64,000 bases of DNA from JAFGUF01 sp040883315 (GTDB taxonomy: Bacteria; Bacillota; Clostridia; Christensenellales; UMGS416), in assembly GCA_040883315.1 (NCBI GenBank), contig JBFLKU010000011.1, positions 324,659 through 388,658 on the forward strand, given 5' to 3'. The position numbers and the translations under genes were made by a program. The notes under the pieces were generated by a model that made no database searches, was not told the DNA's origin, and saw nothing but the letters and a program-made list of their open reading frames with translations. Of this stretch, positions 17,006-27,100 are shown in pieces; within the stretch, counting starts at the first letter, position 1; each line of letters starts with the position of its first letter.

Positions 17006-17656
17006 TTAGTATACGAATCCAAGACTTGCGGCGATTATAGTCATGATTATTGGCACTGCATATACTATTGAAATCATAGTTATTTTCTGCTTGTTTGTTT
17101 TGAGACAAAGCATAGCACCAGCTCCAAAGAAGAAAAGTCCATATCCAATAACGAGTATCAGCCAAATGCCGCCCCAAGAGAAGCTCCACCATGAATAATC
17201 CCAAATGAGAAGATCTGCCTGATTGAGCACGACCTCTATGAATACGCAGAACACTGTATATATTCCAGCCCATACCCATTTTTCGTTTATGCCTAATATT
17301 TTTTTGTCTTGGCTGTCTGTCAGACTGTTGTAGTATATTATGCCCACCATCAAAAACATAAATATGATCTCTATATTCCACCCAACAGTCACACGAAGAG
17401 CAGTGTCCCCAGGTGTGGTCCATGCAGCTGAATATCCTGAAAAGTGCAGCAGCCACCCGTTCCATGTTTCATTGAAAAAGTCCAAACCAAAAATGATTAG
17501 ACCAGAGAAAATAACATCCCAATTGTTTCTTCTACGTGCGTTTCCAATCTCTTTGGTATATACATAGAAAACCAGTGCCAGCAGTGGGATTACATACCAT
17601 TTCAAATCGCTGATATCTCTTATGCCGTCTAATGCCTGCAAAGTTGCTTCAGTCAT
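17006..17656 (-). CDS. Polytopic membrane protein, family not recognised
   Basis: 216 residues with six or seven transmembrane helices (about 18-36, 46-65, 92-112, 125-146, 152-178, 187-210). It is unusually rich in Trp: WNGWLLHF, GWNIEIIF, WDYSWWSFSWGGIW. Acidic residues lie inside or at the edge of helices (NETWN, NIEII, FIEVV, NQADLLIWD), which suggests an active site in the membrane and not a simple channel. It follows the class I isoprenoid-type gene by about 33 bases and is closed by a strong terminator, so the two are one operon. Size, helix number and buried acidic residues recall Pyr4-like integral membrane terpene cyclases. That is a guess without sequence proof. Confidence 0.7.
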   Translation of the reverse strand: MTEATLQALDGIRDISDLKWYVIPLLALVFYVYTKEIGNARRRNNWDVIFSGLIIFGLDFFNETWNGWLLHFSGYSAAWTTPGDTALRVTVGWNIEIIFMFLMVGIIYYNSLTDSQDKKILGINEKWVWAGIYTVFCVFIEVVLNQADLLIWDYSWWSFSWGGIWLILVIGYGLFFFGAGAMLCLKTNKQKITMISIVYAVPIIMTIIAASLGFVY

Positions 17657-17689
17657 AATATGCCTCCTTCTTCTGTTTATATATTTACA

Positions 17690-18922
17690 TTATATACCTT
17701 TTTCGAATAAAAGTTTATATTTGTTTTCCAATGAGCTAAACTTCTTTTTAAGCTTTCTCATTTTTTTGTGTAATTTTCTATAATCATAAGGCATATGCTT
17801 CTTAATGTATCTTATAAATTGCTTGGAATATAAATTATTGTTTTGCCAGATAGCTTCAAAAATCAAAAGCAAAGTATTATCAAATATCAGTGATTTTATA
17901 CTTTCTGTATATTTTGATTGGCTACTGCTGAAATCGAGAGTATTTGCAGTAAAGGAAATTAACTGTTTTGTCAGCGAATCAAGCTTTGTGTTATTAACGT
18001 TTCCGGAGAAGATAGTTATATGATTGTTCTGATAGTCCGCTTTTGCATCCTGAAGGTCATCAACTAGCTGAAGAACAAATCCAAAACCAAACATTAAATC
18101 GGCGAGATTTTCTTCGGGGTCACCGCACGCCAGATAGGCATCAGCCAGCACGGACGAGCCGCCTTTCTCGATGCTTATATTTAATATTTCATTGATTTTG
18201 GCGTTTTGTGCCATGTCCTGCTGCTCTATGCTCTTGCACTGCCCTGCGTGTATGCATAGTATGCTTTCAAACACTCTGGGGTATTTTTCCCTGCCGTACT
18301 CAGATTCAATCATCGAAATCAACTGATAGATTTGCTTTTCGCCATCGCTTGCAGGTTCTATATTGTCGCCTTCCAGTCTTTTTTTCAAATTTTTATTGAA
18401 TAGTTTTTTTTCATCAATGCTAATATTGGGGTCATCTAAGAAATTGTCTGTATACGGGTACAGCATGGAGTATGAAAAAACAGAAGGAGTGCAGGCAATG
18501 TTTTTAGCTCCTATTACCTGAATTATATTCATTATCCATACGTTTCGCATTGCTTGGTATATGTCTTCAAATTTTAGACTTTCATCAAATTTCTGTGCTT
18601 TTGATATAAAATCATTTGTAGATTCTAAAAATCCTTCTATCATCAGATTTTCAAATTCTTTGTTTTGTATTTTTAAAAAGGCTCTTGCTTGCTGAGATAT
18701 TTTTAATTTAAGCTGATGTTGCCACTCTTTGTTATTTATATCATCTGGAAGAGAAGAGATTTGCTCTGATAATTCATCGATTGCCTTAAATATTTCTTTT
18801 TCCTTTATCTTTTTGTCTTTGTATGAATACTCTTTTAGAAAGGAAATATCAGGAGTTGTTTTTTGCCATAATTCTATATATTTTTCTATTAGATTTTGAA
18901 CATCTGTAAATACGCTGCTCAT
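17690..18922 (-). CDS. Class I isoprenoid (terpenoid) synthase-like protein
   Basis: 410 residues, all-helical by composition, soluble. Two Asp-rich segments in the positions expected for class I prenyl/terpene synthases are present: PYTDNFLDDP near residue 160 and LQLVDDLQDAKAD near 285. These would bind Mg2+ and a prenyl diphosphate. Around them the protein is not close to the common farnesyl or geranylgeranyl synthases. The C-terminus is Lys-rich and helical (HKKMRKLKKKFSSLENKYKLLF), perhaps a membrane-touching tail. It is the first gene of an operon with the polytopic protein at 17006. Product and substrate are unknown. Confidence in the fold is moderate and in the reaction low. Confidence 0.7.
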   Translation of the reverse strand: MSSVFTDVQNLIEKYIELWQKTTPDISFLKEYSYKDKKIKEKEIFKAIDELSEQISSLPDDINNKEWQHQLKLKISQQARAFLKIQNKEFENLMIEGFLESTNDFISKAQKFDESLKFEDIYQAMRNVWIMNIIQVIGAKNIACTPSVFSYSMLYPYTDNFLDDPNISIDEKKLFNKNLKKRLEGDNIEPASDGEKQIYQLISMIESEYGREKYPRVFESILCIHAGQCKSIEQQDMAQNAKINEILNISIEKGGSSVLADAYLACGDPEENLADLMFGFGFVLQLVDDLQDAKADYQNNHITIFSGNVNNTKLDSLTKQLISFTANTLDFSSSQSKYTESIKSLIFDNTLLLIFEAIWQNNNLYSKQFIRYIKKHMPYDYRKLHKKMRKLKKKFSSLENKYKLLFEKGI

Positions 18923-19080
18923 TTATTTTTGTTCCCCTTAAAATTCTTAATTCTTCAAAAACTATTTTACCACAAATAGCTTTAAGGAGCATAAAAAAAT
19001 GAATTTTCTTATAATTGCTGCTATGCTGATGTTCGGAAAATGATTACTAACAAAGGTTACTTAATTTATAATTTCTCTAT

Positions 19081-19109
19081 TTGCAGATAAATGTTTAATA
19101 TGGTAAAAT
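19081..19109 (+). promoter_or_regulatory. Promoter of the lipoprotein gene at 19151
   Basis: TTGCAG, a 17-base spacer and TAAAAT, 41 bases before the ATG. A second TATAAT follows a few bases downstream. The rest of the divergent spacer 18923-19150 shows no clear structure. Confidence 0.55.
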
Positions 19110-19150
19110 CCTACTATATAATACGGATAAAAACCGAACGGGGAAGATAG

Positions 19151-19927
19151 ATGAAAAACGGATTAAATAGCTTTAATAAAGCTGTCTCACTTTGCTTGAT
19201 AATTACACTGGTATTTTCAATCAGCATTTTTTCTTCGTGCGCAGTAAAGCCCTATGATTCGCCTCAGATGCAGAACACAGAGCAGGCGACTATTGTGATA
19301 ACCAGCACACCTGCCCCAGCCACACCAACGCCCACAGATGAACCGACACCAACTATCGAGCCGACAGCTACACCTAGGAGCGGACCGCAGGTGGTGGGGA
19401 TATATGTTTCGGGCTCTGGCGGCAGAGTGCTTTTGACAGAATACAAGACCAATTGGAACCGAGGCGAGGACATTGCCACATTCAATACATTTGCATCTAA
19501 TGAGCCTTTGCTCAACTATGCAAAATATAGAGAGATGCTTGTAAAGGAATGGTTTTCATATCCTGACGCAAAAGATTATAAAATAGGATACACGCTGAGC
19601 TATACATTGTATTCAGGTGAAGAATTTTCAATTACGATTAGAAAGCCAAGTGATGTGCAGCATACAGAGTATTTGGAAGTATATTTATATGATTCTGTGC
19701 AGCAGTCTGCAAATGCCGGATGGTATACTCATCTAGCAGATGAGAACATAGATGATGAAACCCTCCTGTATTCTTTCAAGCTGACTCCGGGAGTGAAGAT
19801 AAAGGAAGTTGAAAAAATAAAGCTGGAGGCTTTCGTATATAAATACATGGATGAAAGCGATTTTGACGAGACAACCGGTGAGTATATAGGAACGGTAAGC
19901 TACGAGATAGATATAGTCAGAAGATGA
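19151..19927 (+). CDS. Lipoprotein with Pro/Thr-rich linker
   Basis: 258 residues. A lipoprotein signal ends in IFSSC (Cys about residue 30), followed by a repetitive linker of Thr, Pro and Glu (about 48-75), then a compact beta-rich domain of about 180 residues. The linker suggests the domain is held away from the membrane, within or beyond the cell wall. No family was recognised. It is transcribed alone, with its own promoter and terminator, just before three other exported-protein genes. Confidence 0.75.
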   Translation: MKNGLNSFNKAVSLCLIITLVFSISIFSSCAVKPYDSPQMQNTEQATIVITSTPAPATPTPTDEPTPTIEPTATPRSGPQVVGIYVSGSGGRVLLTEYKTNWNRGEDIATFNTFASNEPLLNYAKYREMLVKEWFSYPDAKDYKIGYTLSYTLYSGEEFSITIRKPSDVQHTEYLEVYLYDSVQQSANAGWYTHLADENIDDETLLYSFKLTPGVKIKEVEKIKLEAFVYKYMDESDFDETTGEYIGTVSYEIDIVRR

Positions 19928-19930
19928 TAA

Positions 19931-19960
19931 TAAAGTCATGTGTATTTTCACATGGCTTTT
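19931..19960 (+). terminator. Terminator after the 19151 lipoprotein gene
   Basis: AAAGtCATGTG / CACATGgCTTTTT stem-loop with poly-T, directly after the stop codon. Confidence 0.85.
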
Positions 19961-20079
19961 TATATAGAAAAGATATAGATAAAAAGATATAAATATATTG
20001 GTATGGGAAATTGTTAATAAACTATGCACTTGCTGTAGGGAGCAGCACGGACAGAATGTCATCTAAGGAGGGCTCTAGT

Positions 20080-21363
20080 ATGATATTTAAAAAAGTTTTG
20101 ACAATTTTGTTTTTTGTGCCTGTCGTAATGGCTTTGTTTTCTTTTCCAGTGGTGAAAGCCGCTGACAGCATATCTGTGAGCGGAGACTGGGAAGTAGAAT
20201 ATGAAATTGATGATTCTTCTGTGACAGAAACCGGTGGCAATGCAGATGTAAAAGTGTATGTGAAAAATACATCTGCCTCGAATACTATATATTATGCTTC
20301 TATAGATTTAGGAGCAGGCTTATCCAGTCATTTTTATCAAAATGACCCTATTTTGGACTTAGCTCCAGGTTTATCAGTAACATTGAAATATACAGTTCCC
20401 ATTAGTGCGGACGATGTAGGCAAGAGCATGAATATGTGGGTAGCTATGAGCCAAGGCAGCTTATCGGATGTAGATGGCATAGGGGTGACTCAGGTAGTGA
20501 TTGGTGAACCGGCTAATTATCAGTTCACAGGGTCTATTACGGCGGACAAGGAATTAGTGGACAAGGGAGACAATGTTCGGATTACAACAACTGTTAGAAA
20601 TACAGGAAATAGAACTATAGATATTGAAGTTATCGACATGAATTCTGATATTGTAGGGGTGTCTTTATTGGCTCCAGGAGCAGGCATATCCTTTAATGCC
20701 CAATATAGCGTTAACAATGCAAGAACATTTAGCTGCAAAGTGAGAGCATGTTACCCGGGAACATCTAGCTTGATAAGAGAGATAAACACAAATTCTGTTA
20801 CAGTAAATATAAGAGTGGAAGAAAATATTGATTTTAGCACCAGTTTATCGGCAGATTTTACTGAAATAGTACCTATGACCACAGTAAACTTTACTGTGAC
20901 AATGATAAACTCTGGTGATGATACTATAAATACATTTGAAATAAGAAATACAGATGGAGAGCTGGTGGCATCCACAGAAGGAATGACATCTGGTTCCTCG
21001 GGGAGCGTAAACATACCTTTGGAGATATCTGAAAGCTGCGATATCAAATATAGCGTAAAGGCAATAGGCGACAGCACGAACGTGACGAAGGAAACGAATG
21101 CTATACATATAACGATAGTTGATGCCGATACAACTACAGCAGAGGAAGCCACAGCATTGGTGCTGCCAACCATTGAACCGGAGACGACAGAGGAAATTCA
21201 GACAAACGAAGAAAAAGCAGATGGAATTAACAACACTACTATTCTTTTGATAGTTATAATTGGTATCTTGACTTTATTAGTAGCAGTAATGTCTGTATTT
21301 GTGATAAAGATGGTAAAAAAACAAACCGATGAAAAGAAAACAAAAGACAATTATGAAGAATAA
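20080..21363 (+). CDS. Cell-surface protein with CARDB-like domains
   Basis: 427 residues from the ATG at 20080, which has AAGGAGGG seven bases upstream; in-frame codons before it lack a ribosome binding site. A cleavable signal peptide (to about VVKAADS) is followed by three related beta-sandwich segments with the pattern of CARDB/Ig-like adhesion modules (VKVYVKNTS, ITTTVRNTGNRTI, FTVTMINSGDDTI). A Thr/Glu-rich linker, one transmembrane helix (ILLIVIIGILTLLVAVMSVF) and a charged cytoplasmic tail end the protein. It therefore sits on the cell face of the membrane. It is probably the first gene of an operon with 21385 and 22687. Confidence 0.78.
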   Translation: MIFKKVLTILFFVPVVMALFSFPVVKAADSISVSGDWEVEYEIDDSSVTETGGNADVKVYVKNTSASNTIYYASIDLGAGLSSHFYQNDPILDLAPGLSVTLKYTVPISADDVGKSMNMWVAMSQGSLSDVDGIGVTQVVIGEPANYQFTGSITADKELVDKGDNVRITTTVRNTGNRTIDIEVIDMNSDIVGVSLLAPGAGISFNAQYSVNNARTFSCKVRACYPGTSSLIREINTNSVTVNIRVEENIDFSTSLSADFTEIVPMTTVNFTVTMINSGDDTINTFEIRNTDGELVASTEGMTSGSSGSVNIPLEISESCDIKYSVKAIGDSTNVTKETNAIHITIVDADTTTAEEATALVLPTIEPETTEEIQTNEEKADGINNTTILLIVIIGILTLLVAVMSVFVIKMVKKQTDEKKTKDNYEE

Positions 21364-21384
21364 TTCTTCATTTAATTAGAAATT

Positions 21385-22677
21385 ATGAAAAAAATTATAA
21401 TAACTTTATTTATTTTATTGATAGTAGTTCTTTCCTCGTGTATAGTGCCGCAGCCAATAGAGGGGCAAGACAACATAGTGATAGAAGCTACATCGCCTGT
21501 GATGCAGGAGGTGCAAAACAATACTAATCTAGATGATGTGCAAATACCAGAAGGATACTTATCCTCTAGAAATTTTCATTATCTTGGAGCATTTAGGCTG
21601 CCGGAAGACGGAAACAGAGAGCAAGATATGTTTTCATACGGCGGCGAGGCAATGTGCTATAACCCGGCGAATGATAGTTTATTTATTACGGGTCATAATT
21701 GGTATACATATGTTGCAGAGATAACAATACCAGAAATAATAGCATCTAAAAATATTTCCGAACTAAATCAATCTATAAAACTCTATGGATTAACAGATAT
21801 CAAAGGAAATCTATTTGACAAATGGACCATGGAAATACCAAGAGTAGGCATGGAGATAGTAGATAATAATCTGTTCCTTTGCTTTGGTGAACACTATGAA
21901 GAGGATACATCTATGGGCACCCATGGATATACAGACTTGGAGCTGTCTGCAGCGGACAAAGTGTGCATAGTGGGAGATTATCTTTATGCTACAAATGATT
22001 ATATGTTTGCAATACCAGATGAATACACTGCACACCTCGGTGGGAATGATTTATTGACAGGAAGATTTCGTGATGGCGGCTGGAGCGGAATGGGACCATC
22101 CCTGCTAGCTTTATCGACAGCAGACATAATTGATGCAAAGAACAACGAAAGAATACAGGCCGTTCCACTGATAAAATATGATGATTCCTTTGATGGAGAC
22201 GATGGAAAGAAAATGAATGACTATTCCCATGCGGATTCGTGGGCAGGGGGAGCGTTTGTATCCTGTGATTCAGGAAGCGGGATATTGTTTATTGGAACTC
22301 ACGGATATGGTGCAACATGGTATGGGTTTGCCAATGGAGTGGTATATCCTACTGATGGAGATGAAAATGCTGAGTACCCAGATGTGCCGGACTATCCATA
22401 TGATGAAAGAGGATGGTGGAATGATGACTTTAGAGCGTGCATAGCTGTTTATAGCACATCAGATATCATAAGTGTATATAATGGAGAAAAAAGCCCATCT
22501 GATATACAGCCATATGAATTTATAGATATAACAGAATATATGATAGTAGATAGAGACGAAACTGTGATGCAGTATTTAGGAGCATCGGCCTATGATAGAG
22601 CCAACAACAGGCTTTTTGTATTGGAGCTTATGGCAGATGAGGGCAAACCGATTGTGCATGTTTTTGCACTTGAATAG
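21385..22677 (+). CDS. Lipoprotein with beta-propeller-like composition
   Basis: 430 residues. A lipoprotein signal ends in LSSC (Cys near residue 19). The mature part has repeating segments such as FHYLGAFRLPE, NDSLFITGHNWY, DNNLFLCFGEHY, GDYLYATNDY and SGILFIGTHGYG. These look like blade strands of a beta-propeller with displayed Tyr, Trp and Gly. No family was recognised. It begins 21 bases after the CARDB-like gene with a weak ribosome binding site, so it is probably coupled. Context suggests a surface or extracellular carbohydrate role, but this is inference. Confidence 0.7.
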   Translation: MKKIIITLFILLIVVLSSCIVPQPIEGQDNIVIEATSPVMQEVQNNTNLDDVQIPEGYLSSRNFHYLGAFRLPEDGNREQDMFSYGGEAMCYNPANDSLFITGHNWYTYVAEITIPEIIASKNISELNQSIKLYGLTDIKGNLFDKWTMEIPRVGMEIVDNNLFLCFGEHYEEDTSMGTHGYTDLELSAADKVCIVGDYLYATNDYMFAIPDEYTAHLGGNDLLTGRFRDGGWSGMGPSLLALSTADIIDAKNNERIQAVPLIKYDDSFDGDDGKKMNDYSHADSWAGGAFVSCDSGSGILFIGTHGYGATWYGFANGVVYPTDGDENAEYPDVPDYPYDERGWWNDDFRACIAVYSTSDIISVYNGEKSPSDIQPYEFIDITEYMIVDRDETVMQYLGASAYDRANNRLFVLELMADEGKPIVHVFALE

Positions 22678-22686
22678 GAGTGGAAA

Positions 22687-23832
22687 ATGAAAAAATTATT
22701 TTTTATTTTTTTGGCAATTATGTTTTCTTTTGCGGGATGCAGGGCAGGAGATGAAATAGAAGAAGACACAGCGGAGCCAATCTATACTAATAGTATGGAA
22801 TTTGACAGAGAGGCAATAAATCAAACTTTTGCAGACTGGATGGTGGGCACAGAATACGGAATAGATGAAATAAACATTGATGAAAGTGCAGGAAATATAG
22901 TTTTAGTAATATCAGATGATAATTATGCTAAGCTAGAAGACTACGAAATACAGGATATTTCAGTAGGAATATCAGATATACTGAGCTTTTATGGATTGGA
23001 AGATAGCTTTTCGATTAAATTCTCCAATGGAGAGGGCATAGAAGTGTCAAAAAATGAAACATCTGAAACGGATGAACAAGACGAACAAATCGGTGATGCA
23101 CCTATAACGGAAGATGATTTAGCTGCAAATGATGAAACTCTTAACTTGATTTTCATACATCACAGTGTAGGGGAAAACTGGCTGAATGCTGGGCTGAATC
23201 AGATGCTTAATGACAGCAATATTCACGTAGCGGACACATATTATGGTTGGAGAGAAATGGGAGACAGAACTGACACCGCAGACTGGCCTGATTGGTTTAA
23301 TGACGATGTGATGCCGAGCGTATATTCCGAACTAGGAAATATGACAGGGTATAATACAATTGCACCGGCAGACGGCGAGAACACAATAATAATGTTTAAA
23401 TCCTGCTTCCCAAACAGTGACGTGGGGAACTCTATAGAAGATGAAAAGAAGATATATTTGAGCCTGCTAGACTATTTTGAAAAGCATCAGGATAAAATGT
23501 TTGTACTTATCACTCCTCCTCCTATGCAGAGCATATCTCATCCGGAAAAAACAAGAGAACTAGTAAACTGGCTGGTGAGCGAGAACGGATGGAGAAGCGG
23601 CTATGAAGGGAATAATTTATTTGTGTTTGATTTCTACAATGTGCTGACAGCAAAAGATAATCATCATATGCTGGTGGACGGAAAAGAAGCCCATATAGTC
23701 GAGAGCAGCTCAAATACATTGTATTATGACTCGTGGGGAGACGACCATCCGAGTGATGCTGGAAGCCAAAAAGCTGCCGAAGAATTTGTTCCGCTGCTAT
23801 TATACTGGTATCAGGAGTTTAGCGAAGGATAA
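22687..23832 (+). CDS. Lipoprotein with SGNH-hydrolase-like domain
   Basis: 381 residues. A lipoprotein signal ends in FAGC (Cys about 18). A small N-terminal domain and an acidic linker (about 120-145) lead to a C-terminal domain with FIHHSVGENW (possible block I Ser), an Asn/Ser-rich FKSCFPNSD segment, and SWGDDHPSDAGSQKAA, whose Asp-x-x-His order fits the last block of SGNH/GDSL esterases (here DDHPSD). It may remove acetyl groups from a polysaccharide outside the cell. The ribosome binding site TAGGAGTGG lies in the nine-base gap after the previous gene, so both are co-transcribed. No terminator is obvious after it. Confidence 0.72.
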   Translation: MKKLFFIFLAIMFSFAGCRAGDEIEEDTAEPIYTNSMEFDREAINQTFADWMVGTEYGIDEINIDESAGNIVLVISDDNYAKLEDYEIQDISVGISDILSFYGLEDSFSIKFSNGEGIEVSKNETSETDEQDEQIGDAPITEDDLAANDETLNLIFIHHSVGENWLNAGLNQMLNDSNIHVADTYYGWREMGDRTDTADWPDWFNDDVMPSVYSELGNMTGYNTIAPADGENTIIMFKSCFPNSDVGNSIEDEKKIYLSLLDYFEKHQDKMFVLITPPPMQSISHPEKTRELVNWLVSENGWRSGYEGNNLFVFDFYNVLTAKDNHHMLVDGKEAHIVESSSNTLYYDSWGDDHPSDAGSQKAAEEFVPLLLYWYQEFSEG

Positions 23833-23895
23833 ATGTGTTTATATAAATTATTGAAAAAAAGTAAAAATATATATAATAATAAATCCAAATAAGTC

Positions 23896-23924
23896 TTGAC
23901 TAACATAGATAGTTTTGGTATAAT
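23896..23924 (+). promoter_or_regulatory. Promoter of rpoB-rpoC
   Basis: TTGACT, a 17-base spacer and TATAAT, about 250 bases before rpoB. It is near consensus. A second TATAAT at 24117-24122 lacks a good -35 box and may be a minor start. Confidence 0.8.
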
Positions 23925-23952
23925 TTAAAATTGCGTTAGAATACTATATAAC

Positions 23953-24004
23953 GAGCATTTCAACCTAACTCAAGAAGGGGTCTTGGGTAGGTTATTTTAT
24001 GCTC
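23953..24004 (+). promoter_or_regulatory. Structured leader/attenuator-like hairpin before rpoB
   Basis: A two-tier hairpin: outer stem GAGCAT / ATGCTC, inner stem AACCTA / TAGGTT, then TCAAGA / TCTTGG closing on a G-rich loop, followed by TTTT. It lies about 30 bases inside the transcript from the promoter at 23896, with about 170 bases left before rpoB. It could end some transcripts early. It does not match a riboswitch that I know. Confidence 0.65.
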
Positions 24005-24176
24005 TTTTACGAATATTATGGCATAATAACTTTATGCTATATGAAAGTAAAATGTAGGTAAATCGGTGCCGTATTTGGCTTAAAAAACTCAATACTTTTT
24101 CCGATGTCTGCTTTAGTATAATAACTTAATTTAGCGAATTATTCAACAATTTTTTATAAAAGGGTGTGAAAATTTA

Positions 24177-27100
24177 ATGACGTATAAGGTGAAAGTTCAC
24201 GAAGTTCCATCAGGACAAAGAGTACGCAAAACATTTGCCAGCATTAAAGAAGTGCTGGAGATGCCCGACTTAATCGACATACAGAAAGAGTCGTATGCTC
24301 AATTTTTGGAAAGTGGTCTTCGTGAGGTTCTAAAAGACATTTCTCCAATTAACGACTACTCTGATACTTTGACGCTTGAATTAATTGACTACACAATTGA
24401 TGAAGAGCCGAAATACTCTGTAGCAGAATGTAAAGAGAGGGACGTTACATATTCTGCTCCTCTTCGCATGAAGGTTCGCTTGATCAATAGAGAAACAGGC
24501 GAAATAAAAGAGTCTGAAGTATTTATGGGTGAGTTTCCTTTAATGACCGAGACTGGCACATTTATTATAAATGGTGCTGAGCGGGTTATCGTATCCCAGC
24601 TTGTTAGGTCTCCGGGGGTTATTTTTGGAAGCGATATCGACAAAAACGGAAATCCATTATTTACATCAACAGTAATACCAAACCGCGGTGCATGGCTGGA
24701 ATTCGAAAGCGATGCAAACAGCGTTATGTGGATTAGGGTAGACAGGACAAGAAAACAGCCTGCTACTGTAATTTTGCGTGCTCTGGACTATGGTACAGAC
24801 GCACAAATAACTGAGCTGGTAGGCGAAGACCCAAGAATACTGGCAACGCTTTCAAAGGACAATGCAAAAACAAAAGAAGAAGGATTGGTAGAGATATACA
24901 AGCGTCTTCGCCCAGGCGAGCCGCCTGCAGTGGAGTCCGCTACATCTTTAATCAACTCTTTATTCTTTGATGACAGAAGATATGACCTTGCAAGAGTGGG
25001 AAGATATAAATTCAACACAAAACTTTCTTTGAAAAATAGAATAGCCGGCAAAATTGCAGCAGAAGATGTTGTGAATGAGGAAACTGGCGAAGTATTTGTG
25101 AAGAAGGGCGAGAAAATCCACTCAGATATAGCTTTGGACATTCAAAACTCGGGAATTCAATCTGTATCTATAGCCCTAGATAGCAGCGTAGTAAAGGTGC
25201 TGGGCAATAGATTTGTTGACCCAAGAGTATATTTGGAGCCACTAGGACTGAATGCCAAGGAGCTGGGATTGAACGAAAACGTTCACTACCCTACTTTGAA
25301 AGAAATCCTTGATGAGTACAAGGGCAAGAAAGATGAAATGGCAGAGTCTATAAAAGAGAATACAAATCTGCTGATACCAAGGCACATTCACCGTGATGAC
25401 ATAATAGCAGCATTCAGCTACTATATGGGACTTTTCCATGGTATAGGAAGCACAGACGATATTGACCATCTAGGAAACAGAAGAATACGTTCAGTAGGCG
25501 AGTTGCTGCAGAACCAAATGCGTATTGGACTGACAAGACTAGAAAGAGTAGTGCGCGAAAGAATGGGAACACAGGATTTAGAGACTGTAACACCGCAGGC
25601 GTTAATTAATATTCGCCCTGTTACAGCCGCTATCAAGGAATTCTTTGGTTCATCACAGCTTTCGCACTTTATGGATCAAACCAATCCGTTGGCTGAGCTG
25701 ACAAACAAGCGTCGTCTTTCAGCACTAGGCCCAGGCGGACTGAACCGCGACCGTGCAACACTAGACGTGCGTGACGTTCACTCATCTCACTATGGCAGAA
25801 TGTGCCCAGTTGAAACACCTGAAGGACCAAACATCGGATTGATTGGTTCACTAGCTATATATTCCAGAATTAATAAATATGGATTTATAGAAACACCATA
25901 TAGAAAAGTAGACAAGAAAAAGGGAATTGTTACTGACGAAGTAGAATATATGACTGCTGACGTTGAGGACAATTATGTAATAGCACAGGCAAATGAGCCT
26001 ACTGATGAAAAAGGCCATTTTGTAAACGACCACATCGCTGCTCGTGTATACGGAAAGATAATGGAGATAAGATCAAGTCAGGTTGACTATATGGACGTTT
26101 CTCCAAAGCAGGTTGTATCCGTTGCAACAGCTATGATTCCTTTCCTTGAAAACGATGACGCCTCTCGTGCACTGATGGGCTCCAACATGCAACGTCAGGC
26201 TGTGCCGCTTTTGATTCCGGAAGCTCCATTTATAGGAACTGGAATGGAAGACAAAACAGCATACGACTCAGGCGTAATAGCAACAGCTAGATGCGCAGGT
26301 GTAGTAGAGAGAGTTTCGGCATCAGAAATATTAATAAAAGACCAAAATGGACAGCGTCACAGACACGCACTTAATAAATTCCAGCGCTCCAACCAAGGAA
26401 CATGCATTAATCAGCATCCTCTGGTAAAGCAAGGCGAAAAAGTGAAAAAGGGTGATATCATTGCAGATGGTCCTTCCACCGAAATGGGTGAACTGGCACT
26501 AGGAAGAAACATTCTAGTTGGATTTATGCCATGGGAAGGATACAACTTTGAGGACGCAATACTGCTGTCTGAAAAATTGGTTAAAGATGATGTATTAACA
26601 TCTATTCACATAGAAGAATATGAGTGTGAAGCAAGAGATACAAAGCTTGGCCCTGAAGAGATTACAAGAGAAGTTCCAAACGTTGGTGAAGACGCACTGA
26701 AAGAGCTTAATGAACGTGGGATTATCCGTGTTGGTGCAGAAGTGAAAGCCGGGGATATATTGGTAGGCAAAGTGACACCCAAAGGTGAAACAGAGCTTAA
26801 CCCAGAAGAGAGACTTTTGCGTGCAATATTCGGGGAAAAGGTTCGTGAGGTTCGTGACACTTCACTTAAAGTACCTCATGGTGAAAACGGAATAATAATA
26901 GATGTAAAAACATTCACCAGGGAAAACCATGATGAAATGAAGCCAGGTGTAAACGAAATGGTTCGTGTATACATAGCACAGCGCAGAAAAATATCTGTAG
27001 GTGACAAGATGGCTGGACGACATGGTAACAAAGGTGTTGTATCCAGAATACTGCCGGCAGAAGATATGCCATACATGGCAGACGGCACTCCACTGGAGAT

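Noticed and set aside
16995..17465. Alternative 156-codon frame overlapping the membrane protein at 17006
   Set aside because: Composition (many His, Arg, Cys in random order) is not gene-like, while the 17006 frame has clear transmembrane helices and a position fitting the operon.
19985..20079. c-di-GMP riboswitch before the CARDB-like surface gene
   Set aside because: The upstream region has a few GC-rich segments but not the conserved core of c-di-GMP-I or -II riboswitches.
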